64,000 bases of DNA from Lentzea atacamensis (lineage in GTDB: Bacteria; Actinomycetota; Actinomycetes; Mycobacteriales; Pseudonocardiaceae): positions 763,635 through 827,634 of the forward strand of contig NZ_QLTT01000001.1 in the NCBI RefSeq assembly GCF_003269295.1. The letters run 5' to 3'. Shown piece after piece: positions 25,047 to 32,864 of the stretch (position 1 is the stretch's first letter; each line of letters opens with the position of its first letter). The position numbers and the translations under genes are program-made. The notes below the pieces were generated by a model. It had not been told where the DNA came from. It made no database searches and saw only the letters and a program-made list of their open reading frames with translations.

Positions 25047-27311
25047 TCAGGAGGTCGTGCAGGTGTTGCCGTTGAGCGTGAACGAGGCCGGCGCCGGGTT
25101 CGACCCGTTGTACGTGCCGTTGAACCCGATGCTCGCCGACGCGTTCGGTGCCAGCGTGCGGTTCCAGGTCAGGTTCGTGGCGGTGACGTCGGCGCCGGAC
25201 TGGGTGAACGTGGCACCCCAGCCGGGCAGCGTGACCCGCTGGCCGTTGGCGTAGCTGAACGCCAGGGTCCAGCCGTCGATCGCGCTGGTGCCCGTGTTCG
25301 TGATGGACACGCTCGCGGTGAACCCGTTGCCGCCGCCCCAGTTCTGGGCCGAGTAGCCGACCTTGCACGTGCCGGTGCCGCCGCCCGTGCCGGTCGTCGC
25401 CGTCGCGATGCCGGAGTTCGCCGAGACGTTGCCGGCCGCGTCCCTCGCCCGCACCTGGTACCGGTACGTGGTCGACGGGGTCAGGCCGCTGTCGGTGAAG
25501 GTCGCCGACGCGACCGAGCCGACGAGGGTGAACGACCCGCTGCCGACCGCGCGGAACACGTCGTACCCGGTGACGCCGACGTTGTCGGTCGACGCGGCCC
25601 AGGTCAGCGTGAGGCCGGTCGAGGTGACGCCCGACGCGGCCGGAGTGCCCGGGGTGGACGGTGGCTCGGTGTCACCGGGGCCTCCGCCGCCGAAGATGGT
25701 GGCTTCCTTCGAGGTCTGGCGGACACCGTTGGCGCCGTTGAGGAAACGCTCACCCCACGGCGTGAGACTCGCCGGGTTGAAGGAGTTGGTCATGTCGAGG
25801 TAGCCGACATCGCTGCTGTTGCCGCTCCACGACCAGCCGATGTAGCCGAGTCCGCGGGCCTGGGCCTGCGCCATGATCGTGTTCTCGTCCGGGTCGCCGT
25901 CGCTGTGGTTGTGCCCGAACTCGCCCACCACCAGCGGAAGGCCGGCGGTCTGGAACGCGTTGAAGTAGGCGTTGATCTCGGCCGCGGTGTCGTACACGCC
26001 GTACATGTGGACGGAGAACACCGTGTTGCGCAGCGGGTCGGCGTTGAAGACCGACGCCGCGTTGTCGCGCATGATGTTCTGCCAGTCCTGGCCCCACATC
26101 GGCGCGTCGGCCATGATGAGGTGCTGCAGACCGGCGCCGCGCAGGCGGCTGATCGCGCTGCTCGTCGCACTCGCCCAGGTGGCGCTCACGGACGCGTTGT
26201 TGCCGAACGGCTCGTTGCCCAGGTTGACGATGACGTAGTTCTCCTGGCCCTTCAGCACGTTCGCCACGCTGAGCCAGTACGTCGCCGCCTGGTCCAGGGA
26301 CGCGGCGCCGCTCTGCTCGCCGTAACCCGTGGTGTCGTGGACTTCCAGCACGCAGATCATCTTGTTCTGCTTGCACAGCGAGATGACGTTGGCGACCTCG
26401 GTGGCCGGCGTCGGACCCCACCGCTGACCGCTGCCGAGCACGACGCGAACAGTGTTGGTGCCGAAGGACTTCATGTCCGCGAAAGCCCTGTTCTGGGTCG
26501 GGTACCAGACGTAGGCGTGGTTCACGCCGCGCATCACGAACGGCGTGCCGTTGGCCTCGACGACCCGCGTGCCCTCGACGTGCAGCCCGACTGCCGGCGT
26601 GGGACCGCCGCCCAGCGCCGCGACCACGGCCGGGTACCACCGGCTTTCGATCTTCTGGATGCCGGTGGTGCTGTTGGGGTGGACGCCGTCGGTCGTGTCC
26701 GTCGCGGTGCTGAAGCCGGTCCACTGGTCGACGACGGTGATCGGCGAGGCGGCGGTGCTGTTCGCCTGCGCCCAGCCGGGGATCGCGTTGTTCAGGTCGA
26801 CCACCCGCTGCCCGCACGCTGAACAGCCGGACGGGTTCATCGGGATGAACTTGGCGACGATCAGCTTGATCGCGGGGTTGCTCGCCCGCATCTGGCCGAG
26901 CATCGTGGTGTAGGCGTTGAGGATCGTCTGCGCTGAGATGTTGTTCCAGACGTCGTTGGTGCCCAAGTGCATCAGCACGATGTCCGGGCGCGCCGACGAC
27001 AGCCAGCCGGGAAGCTGGTTGTCCCGCACGATGTTCGTGGCGAGGATCCCGCCGTGGCCCTCGTTCTCGCCGTCGTAGGGGAACCCGCAGCCCGGCGCAG
27101 GGAGTGAGCCGACGAAGTCGACGTCGGTGTGCCCGGTGTCCTGCAGGTGTTTCCACAGCAGTGCCCGCCAGCAGCCCGGCGAGCCGGTGATGGAGTCGCC
27201 GAGTGCCATGATCCGCGTGGGCGCGGCGGCACCGGCCGGGGCCGGAGCGATGACCGCGCAGGCCGCCAGGAGCAGGCCGGCCACCACCGCTCGGAGAAAT
27301 CGCCAGGTCAA
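25047..27311 (-). CDS. Multidomain secreted enzyme: SGNH esterase - GH5 mannanase - FN3 - CBM2
   Basis: A 754-residue exported protein. TTG 27311 is chosen because AGGAGG lies 5 bases upstream and the paralogue begins with the same xWRFLRAVVA leader at ATG 28498. Order: leader (1-31); SGNH esterase of CE2/CE3 type (35-245: GDSITG Ser40, GTND, DGVHPN); GH5_8-like mannanase (255-560: VMRGVNHAY, LGNEPFG Glu367, VGEFGHNHSDGD Glu464); FN3 (575-660); CBM2 cellulose-binding module (670-754). It is predicted to deacetylate and cut acetylated mannan while attached to cellulose. A CelR-like palindrome lies 35-66 bases upstream. Confidence 0.88.
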   Translation of the reverse strand: MTWRFLRAVVAGLLLAACAVIAPAPAGAAAPTRIMALGDSITGSPGCWRALLWKHLQDTGHTDVDFVGSLPAPGCGFPYDGENEGHGGILATNIVRDNQLPGWLSSARPDIVLMHLGTNDVWNNISAQTILNAYTTMLGQMRASNPAIKLIVAKFIPMNPSGCSACGQRVVDLNNAIPGWAQANSTAASPITVVDQWTGFSTATDTTDGVHPNSTTGIQKIESRWYPAVVAALGGGPTPAVGLHVEGTRVVEANGTPFVMRGVNHAYVWYPTQNRAFADMKSFGTNTVRVVLGSGQRWGPTPATEVANVISLCKQNKMICVLEVHDTTGYGEQSGAASLDQAATYWLSVANVLKGQENYVIVNLGNEPFGNNASVSATWASATSSAISRLRGAGLQHLIMADAPMWGQDWQNIMRDNAASVFNADPLRNTVFSVHMYGVYDTAAEINAYFNAFQTAGLPLVVGEFGHNHSDGDPDENTIMAQAQARGLGYIGWSWSGNSSDVGYLDMTNSFNPASLTPWGERFLNGANGVRQTSKEATIFGGGGPGDTEPPSTPGTPAASGVTSTGLTLTWAASTDNVGVTGYDVFRAVGSGSFTLVGSVASATFTDSGLTPSTTYRYQVRARDAAGNVSANSGIATATTGTGGGTGTCKVGYSAQNWGGGNGFTASVSITNTGTSAIDGWTLAFSYANGQRVTLPGWGATFTQSGADVTATNLTWNRTLAPNASASIGFNGTYNGSNPAPASFTLNGNTCTTS

Positions 27312-27345
27312 AACGACCTCCTGGGGGATGTGCGACAGGGGAAGG

Positions 27346-27377
27346 TCCGATTTCCGGGAGCGCTCCCAGAAATCGGA
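27346..27377. promoter_or_regulatory. CelR-like operator within a 32-bp near-perfect palindrome
   Basis: The core CGGGAGCGCTCCCA (27355-27368) differs by one base from TGGGAGCGCTCCCA, the established CelR site of cellulase genes in Thermobifida and Streptomyces. Symmetry extends to 27346-27377 with only that one mismatched pair. It is ideally placed for the SGNH-GH5-CBM2 gene. Confidence 0.75.
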
Positions 27378-27432
27378 CTGTAACCACGGGGAAATCCGGT
27401 GCCACACCGCCGAGTGGCCCACCGGCACAGCC

Positions 27433-27479
27433 TGTCCGTTTGCGGACAACCCGTTGACATCGGCTTGTCCGGCAGGACA
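27433..27479. promoter_or_regulatory. Two TGTCC...GGACA inverted repeats
   Basis: TGTCC-N6-GGACA at 27433-27448 and TGTCC-N4-GGACA at 27466-27479, upstream of the SGNH-GH5 gene and just beyond the stop of the GH5 paralogue. The N6 form also occurs at 5675-5690. Confidence 0.35.
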
Positions 27480-27483
27480 GATC

Positions 27484-28498
27484 TCAGCCGTAGATCGTGG
27501 CTTGCTTCGAGGTCTGCCTGACCCCGTTGGCACCGTTGAGGAACCGCTGTCCCCACGGCGTCAGCCGCGACGGGTTGAACGAATGGACCATGTCGAGGTA
27601 CGCCACATCGCTGCTGTTGCCGCTCCAGGACCACCCGAGGTAGCCGAGTCCGCGGGTCTGGGCCTGCGCCATGATCGTGTTCTCGTCCGGGTCGCCGTCG
27701 CTGTGCCGGTCACCGAGCTCGCCCACCACCAGCGGCAGCCCCGCCGACCGGAACGCGTCGAAGTAGGCGTTGACCTTCGCCGCGGTGTTGTAGACGCCGT
27801 ACATGTGCACGGAGAACACGGTGTTGCGCTGCGGGTCGGAGTTGAACACCGAGGCGGCGTTGTTCCGCATGATGTTGTTCCAGTCCTGGCCCCACATCGG
27901 CGCGTCGGCCATCAGCAGGTGCTGCAGACCGGCACTGCGCAGCTTCCTGATCGCGCCGGTCGTCGAGCTCGCCCACCGAGAGCTGACCGACGCGTTGTTG
28001 CCGAACGGCTCGTTGCCCAGGTTGATGACGACGTAGTTCTCCTGACCCTTCAACGTGTTGGCGATGCCGACCCAGTAGTTCGCCGCCTGGTCCAGGGTCG
28101 CCGCACCGCCCTGGTCGCCGTACCCCGTGGTGTCGTGCACTTCCAGCACGCAGATCAACCTGTTCTGCTTGCACAGCCCGATGATCCGCGAGACCTCGGC
28201 CGCGGGCGTCGCGCTCCACCGCTGCCCGCTGCCCGCTGCCCAGCACGACCCTGACCGTGTTGGCGCCGAAGGACCTGATGTTCGCGAACGAGCTCGTCTG
28301 GCTCGGATACCAGGCGTACGCGTGGTTCACGCCGCGCATCACGAACGTGGCACCGTTCGCCTCGACGATCCGCGGGCCGTTGACCCGCAGACCGACCGCC
28401 GCGGCCGCGGGGGTGCCGGCGGAGACAGCGGGAGCGGCGATCACCCCCGTGGCCAGCAGCAGGCAGGCCACCACCGCACGAAGAAATCGCCAAGCCAT
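27484..28498 (-). pseudogene. GH5 mannanase paralogue disrupted by a 7-bp tandem duplication
   Basis: A paralogue of the GH5 module of the neighbouring gene, very similar along its whole length. ATG 28498 gives the leader MAWRFLRAVVACLLLATGV and the barrel start VMRGVNHAYAWYP. After VVLGSGQR the frame is lost at three GCTGCCC copies (28221-28241), where the neighbour has two related heptamers. Beyond it the other frame resumes with ICVLEVHDTTGYG, LGNEPFG and VGELGDRHSDGD to the stop at 27484. The total length is one base over a multiple of three, as one extra heptamer predicts. Both catalytic glutamates are retained, so loss is recent or reversible. No FN3 or CBM2. Three palindromes precede it. 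Confidence 0.8.
28221..28241. repeat. Heptamer GCTGCCC in three tandem copies (slippage site)
   Basis: Copies at 28221, 28228 and 28235 lie inside the GH5 paralogue. Loss of one copy would restore the reading frame. Confidence 0.85.
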
Positions 28499-28512
28499 CA
28501 GAGCCTCCCGTA

Positions 28513-28524
28513 GACAACGTTGTC
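28513..28524. promoter_or_regulatory. Perfect palindrome GACAACGTTGTC near the GH5 paralogue start
   Basis: A 12-base perfect palindrome with central CG, 15 bases before ATG 28498. It has LacI-family operator shape and is distinct from motif A. Confidence 0.4.
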
Positions 28525-28545
28525 AGACGTTCGCGAGGCCAAGGC

Positions 28546-28561
28546 TCGTGAACGTGCACAG
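28546..28561. promoter_or_regulatory. Motif A operator 5 (TCGTGAACGTGCACAG)
   Basis: Fourteen of 16 bases match operator 2. It lies 48 bases before the GH5 paralogue start and 86 bases from operator 6, repeating the pairwise spacing of the other motif A sites. Confidence 0.6.
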
Positions 28562-28631
28562 CGAGGAAATCGGCGACAGCTCAGATGGAACAGCACATCA
28601 GAGATCGAAGCAAGCCTTCAAGTTTCCAGCG

Positions 28632-28647
28632 CTGTGCACGTACACAG
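28632..28647. promoter_or_regulatory. Motif A operator 6 (CTGTGCACGTACACAG)
   Basis: It lies immediately after the stop of the large GH43 gene (28652) and upstream of the GH5 paralogue. One base differs from the palindromic consensus. Confidence 0.6.
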
Positions 28648-28651
28648 TCCT

Positions 28652-31408
28652 CTAGCGCCGCAGAGCGGCGATCTCCTGTGTGGTCAGCACCCGGTTCCAC
28701 ACCGTCAACCTGCGCATCTTGCCCTTGAGGTACCGGCCGGCGGAGTTCGACGTGTCACGCGAATTCACTGTCACACCGTCGAATCTCGCGAATTCGACGG
28801 CATTGTCGAACAAACGCGCGGTGCCGTTCGACAAGGTGCAGGTGATGGTGTGCCAATTGCCGCGCGGCAAAGCTTGTTCGCCGCCGACGTCGAGCTCGCC
28901 GAGATCCCACAGCGAATAGGGCGTCCGCTGAGCGCTGTCGATCCACACCTGCGCGGACACGGTCAGGCCGTCGAGTCCGGTCGTGAGGTTGTCCGGCAGC
29001 TGCAGCTGACCATCCGTGCCGCCGAAGACGAGCCCGGCAGGAGAGCGGCCGACGTCACCGCGGATCGTCGCCGTACGGCCGTTTCCGGACTGGTCCGCGA
29101 TGGCCGAGCCGGTTCCGCCGGTCAGGTCGTAGTCGGCCACGACGCCCTTCTTGTTGCCGCGCACCGGTGGCGGGCCCTGCCGCAGCCGTTCGAGCTCCGT
29201 CTTCGACACCGGCAGCACCGTGCCGTGACGCGGTTTCGCGGGCAGCTGGTAGTCCGCCGGGATCGACCAGTTCGGGTTCTCCAGCGAGTCGGTGACGAAC
29301 GGGAGGTAGCCGCGGCGCGGTGTCTCGTCCATGAAGACGTAGAACTTGCTGCCGTCGTTGGACTTGAACGCCGTCGGCCCCTCGACCCAGTCGGTGCCGA
29401 GCCGGGTGCGGACGCAGTCGTCGACGAGCTCCCAGTTGCGGGGCCCGGTTCCCGGCAGGTCCACCGCCCGCAGGTCCTTCGACCGCTCCAGCACGATGTC
29501 CCGCGTGCACGACCCGATGACCTTCTCGTCCGTCGTGAAGCGGTAGTAGTACTCGCCTTCCTTGAGGACGGTGGAGTCGATCACGCCACTGCCGGGGTCG
29601 TTCCAGACCTGCGGGGTGGTGAACGTGCGGAAGTCGCGGGTCGTGGAGTACATCATCCGCGGGTACGTCGAGCCGGTGTGGCCGGGGTCCGCCGCCGAGT
29701 ACACGTTGGACGCCCAGTAGACGACGTAGGCGCCGATCAACGGGTCGTAGGTCGCCTCAGGGGCCCACGTCATACCGGCCGTCGCGTCCGACACCAGGAC
29801 GTGCCGTTGTTCCGACCACGTGACGAGATCCGTCGACTCCCAGATCTCCAGGTACCTGCTGCCGTGCCGCATCGCGGCGTCCCAGCCGCGCCCGTCGTGG
29901 ATCTGCAGGTCGGTCGCGACGAGGAAGAACCTGTCGCCCTCCGGACTGCGGATGATGAACGGGTCGCGCACGCCGGTCTCACCGTGCTTCGACCTCAGCA
30001 CAGGGCGGCCGCCGTTGAGCTCGTCCCAGTGCAACGGGTCGTTGCCCCTGCTGACCGCGAAGTGCACCTGTTCGGTGTCCTCGCTGGCTTCACCGGTGAA
30101 GTACGCGAACATGTACCCCTCCATCGCCGCCTTCCTGGGCAGCGGGAGGACCGTGAGCGTGAAGTAGCGGGTGCTGGTCGTGTACCCCTTGGTCGCCTTG
30201 ACCGAGAGGCGAGCGGGGCGCGGGCGGGATCCGGCCGGCGGCCTGGTGACCTCACCTGTGGCGGTGACGACACCGGGATCGCTGCTCTGCCAGGTGAACT
30301 TGACGTCGCGGGCACCCTTGGCGGGCAACGTGATGTTGCCGCGGATCGCGTCCTCGTCGTGGATCACGATGGCTTTCAACGCGTTGTCGACCTTCTGCCG
30401 GTCGGTGATGTCCTCCAGCACTGTCACGGCGAAGTCGCGCGTGGCCGTGTAGCCGGCGTAGGTGGCCGTCGCTGTGAGCGTCAACGTCACATCACCGGTC
30501 CGCGGCGCGGGCCGGGTGACGACGCCGGTCGCCGACATCACCGAGGGCCTGCTCGACTCCCAGGAGATCACCGAGCCACCCGGGGTTCTGGTGGGGAGCG
30601 TGAGGTTCTCCGTCACGGCCGACGTGTTTCCCAGGTTGAGAGCCGCGACGTCGGCGGCAGGCCGGCCCGCCGCCGTTCCCTTCCCCAGTTCACGTGCTTC
30701 GCCCGCGCTGAGCGCCCGGCCGTAGAGGCGGAAGTCGCGGATCTTGCCCTTGAGGTGCTGATCCAGCGGGTAGACCGAGCGGCCGAGGTGGTTGGCCGTC
30801 GTGGTGCCGCCGCCGATGGAGCCGGGAGTGATGGTCACGCCGGTCTTCCTGGCGACCGCGACGCCGTCCTCGTAGAGGATCGCGGTACCGCTGCCCAGCG
30901 TGTAGGTGATCGTGCGCCAGCTTCCGCGCGCGAGGTTCCGTCCACTGTCGACGGTCTGCTCGGTCGACCAGTTGCCGGTCGCGATCGAGGCGCGGAACTG
31001 GTCGCCCGTGGCGAACAGGTAGCCGTTCCCGCTGTTGTCCAGGGTGTTGCCGAGGCCCCAGAGGAAGTACGGGACCGGCTGGTCGGCCGCGATCTCGACC
31101 TGAACCGAGACAGTGACGTCGGTCAGGCCGCGAAGCACGTTGTCGGGCAGGCGGACGTGGCCGCTCGTGCCACCGAGCCGGAGGCCTTCCGCGCCCAGCC
31201 AGGCGGTGTCACCGCTGACCGTGCCGTCGCGGCCGAAGCCGGACGTGTCGGGCACCGTCGTGCCGCTGGCCTGAGTGAGGTCGTAGTGCACCACGAGACC
31301 GTCGTCGAGCGTTGCGGCCGAGCTGGTCGTGACCGAGATCGCGAGCCCGGCCGCGGTGAGGGCGACGGCGACGAGCGCCGACGTGAAAGTGAGATGACGA
31401 AAGGACAT
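28652..31408 (-). CDS. Secreted multidomain GH43 enzyme with two LamG domains
   Basis: A 918-residue exported protein. Leader; LamG/concanavalin-like domain (about 35-240, ending GKIRDFRLYGRALS); two atrophied bacterial Ig-like domains (about 255-445, each with a VTRP turn); GH43-type propeller (about 450-740: GVRDPFIIRSPEG, MTWAPEATYD, GVIDSTV, DWVEGPTAF); and a second LamG domain to the end (GKMRRLTVWNRVL). Such architectures are found in arabinofuranosidases and related pectin or arabinoxylan debranching enzymes; the exact linkage cannot be assigned. The promoter and motif B site upstream link it to the arabinan-type genes at 56-63 kb. Confidence 0.82.
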   Translation of the reverse strand: MSFRHLTFTSALVAVALTAAGLAISVTTSSAATLDDGLVVHYDLTQASGTTVPDTSGFGRDGTVSGDTAWLGAEGLRLGGTSGHVRLPDNVLRGLTDVTVSVQVEIAADQPVPYFLWGLGNTLDNSGNGYLFATGDQFRASIATGNWSTEQTVDSGRNLARGSWRTITYTLGSGTAILYEDGVAVARKTGVTITPGSIGGGTTTANHLGRSVYPLDQHLKGKIRDFRLYGRALSAGEARELGKGTAAGRPAADVAALNLGNTSAVTENLTLPTRTPGGSVISWESSRPSVMSATGVVTRPAPRTGDVTLTLTATATYAGYTATRDFAVTVLEDITDRQKVDNALKAIVIHDEDAIRGNITLPAKGARDVKFTWQSSDPGVVTATGEVTRPPAGSRPRPARLSVKATKGYTTSTRYFTLTVLPLPRKAAMEGYMFAYFTGEASEDTEQVHFAVSRGNDPLHWDELNGGRPVLRSKHGETGVRDPFIIRSPEGDRFFLVATDLQIHDGRGWDAAMRHGSRYLEIWESTDLVTWSEQRHVLVSDATAGMTWAPEATYDPLIGAYVVYWASNVYSAADPGHTGSTYPRMMYSTTRDFRTFTTPQVWNDPGSGVIDSTVLKEGEYYYRFTTDEKVIGSCTRDIVLERSKDLRAVDLPGTGPRNWELVDDCVRTRLGTDWVEGPTAFKSNDGSKFYVFMDETPRRGYLPFVTDSLENPNWSIPADYQLPAKPRHGTVLPVSKTELERLRQGPPPVRGNKKGVVADYDLTGGTGSAIADQSGNGRTATIRGDVGRSPAGLVFGGTDGQLQLPDNLTTGLDGLTVSAQVWIDSAQRTPYSLWDLGELDVGGEQALPRGNWHTITCTLSNGTARLFDNAVEFARFDGVTVNSRDTSNSAGRYLKGKMRRLTVWNRVLTTQEIAALRR

Positions 31409-31481
31409 GCCGGCCTTTCCCGACGGGCGCGCGAAGGCGCCCGGAACAGGCTGAAAAGGGGAACACGCGGACAGTCCCTGA

Positions 31482-31520
31482 AGTGAGCGCCAACATAGCT
31501 GGCACTCGATAGATCGTCAA
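31482..31520 (-). promoter_or_regulatory. Promoter with overlapping motif B operator for the large GH43 gene
   Basis: On the minus strand TTGACG (31520-31515), 17 bases, TATGTT (31497-31492). Motif B, AGTGAGCGCCAACA in plus orientation, covers 31482-31495 and so overlaps the -10. The same arrangement occurs at 60788-60826. Confidence 0.65.
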
Positions 31521-31527
31521 TGAACCT

Positions 31528-31558
31528 GGCGGGCGGGGCGGGAGAGGCCCCGCCCGCC
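31528..31558. terminator. GC-rich hairpin after the orphan binding-protein gene
   Basis: Twelve-base perfect arms 31528-31539 and 31547-31558 around a 7-base loop, just beyond the stop at 31565 of the minus-strand gene. Confidence 0.7.
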
Positions 31559-31564
31559 GGGCGG

Positions 31565-32842
31565 TCACTTGCCCATGGTCTCGAGCGACCGCTGGGCGGC
31601 TGCCAGGCCGTCCTTCGGCGTGACGACACCGTCGCAGATCTCGCCGATGATCGTTCCGAACGCCTTCTGCATGCCGCCCCACTCCGGCGTCATCGGTGGT
31701 GTGAACGCGAACTCCGCGGACTCCTTGAACGCCGACATGTTGATGTCCGAGATGGCCCACGCCGGACGCAGGAAGTCCTCACTGTCCTGCACCTCCTTGT
31801 TGGCCGGTGCGTCCTGCCCGCTGGTGGCGATGGGTTTCTGCCCCTCGGCACTGGTCAGGAACTCGAGCACCTTGAACGCGAGCTCGGGACGCTTGCTGGA
31901 CTTGGTGATCGCGAGGCCGCTCTGGAACGAGATCGTCGCCTGCTTGGTGTTCTTGAACAGCGGCGAGATGCCCCACCGCACCTGCGGGGTCTCCTTGAGC
32001 GAGGCGATGTTCCAGAAGCCGGTCATGATCATCGCGGCGTTGCCCTGGGCGAAGAGCTTGTCCGGGCTGGAGACCTTCAGCGCCTCGTAGTCCTTTTTGG
32101 ACGGCGCGACGCGGTGCTTGTGCACCAGGTCGGCGTAGAACTGCATCGCCTTGACGTTCTCCGGCGAGTTGATCACCGGCTTGCCCGCGTCGTCGAGGAC
32201 CCTGCCGCCGTTCTGCAACATGAACGCCATCCACCACGGCCACCAGTCGCCCGCGGCGAAACCGTACCGCATGGTCTTGTCGCCTTCCCTGACCGTCAGC
32301 TTCTGCGCGGCAGCCAGGAAGTCCGGCCACTTCCAGTCGGCGGTCGGGTAGGCGACACCGTCCTTGTCGAAGAGATCTTTGTTGTAGTACAGGACCATTG
32401 GCCCGTTGCGGTCCGGCAGCGCCCAGGTCTTGCCCTCGCGGTCGTAGGAGCGCGCGGCCCGCTCACCGAACCTCCCGACGAGGTCCAGCCTCGCGGTCTC
32501 GATGAAGGGGTTCAACGGCAGCAGCTGGTTGTTGCTGCTGTAGCTGTGCACGGACTCGGCGACCTGGATGATGTCCGGCGGGTTGCCCTCCGACATCATC
32601 TTCTGGATCGCCGAGCCGTAGTCCTTGGGGAGGTGCATCAGCTTGACGTTCACCCCGTCCACGCGCTCACTGGCGAGGTCGACCCGCTGCTGGTAGGTCT
32701 TCGCGTCCTGGTCACCGCCCCAGACCGCGACCGTCATCTCGGGGTCGGGCGCGGCTGCCGGCGCGCCGGTGGTGGTACACGCGGTCGCGACGAGGCACGC
32801 CACGACTGCGGACATGGCTCTGAACGGGCGGAGTTGCCCCAT
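31565..32842 (-). CDS. Orphan sugar ABC transporter substrate-binding lipoprotein
   Basis: A 425-residue family-1 binding lipoprotein; the leader ends in LVATAC with Cys22. Visible family features include MTVAVWGGDQDAKTYQQ, NPPDIIQVAE, YYNKDLFDKDGV and WPDFLAAAQKLT. The start ATG 32842 follows GAGGGGA. It lies 22 bases downstream of the ROK regulator, so the two form one operon, yet there are no permease genes here. The ligand is unknown. It may serve a transporter elsewhere or act as a sensor partner. A hairpin ends the unit. Confidence 0.85.
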   Translation of the reverse strand: MGQLRPFRAMSAVVACLVATACTTTGAPAAAPDPEMTVAVWGGDQDAKTYQQRVDLASERVDGVNVKLMHLPKDYGSAIQKMMSEGNPPDIIQVAESVHSYSSNNQLLPLNPFIETARLDLVGRFGERAARSYDREGKTWALPDRNGPMVLYYNKDLFDKDGVAYPTADWKWPDFLAAAQKLTVREGDKTMRYGFAAGDWWPWWMAFMLQNGGRVLDDAGKPVINSPENVKAMQFYADLVHKHRVAPSKKDYEALKVSSPDKLFAQGNAAMIMTGFWNIASLKETPQVRWGISPLFKNTKQATISFQSGLAITKSSKRPELAFKVLEFLTSAEGQKPIATSGQDAPANKEVQDSEDFLRPAWAISDINMSAFKESAEFAFTPPMTPEWGGMQKAFGTIIGEICDGVVTPKDGLAAAQRSLETMGK

Positions 32843-32864
32843 GAATTCGGATCCCCTCGGAAGT

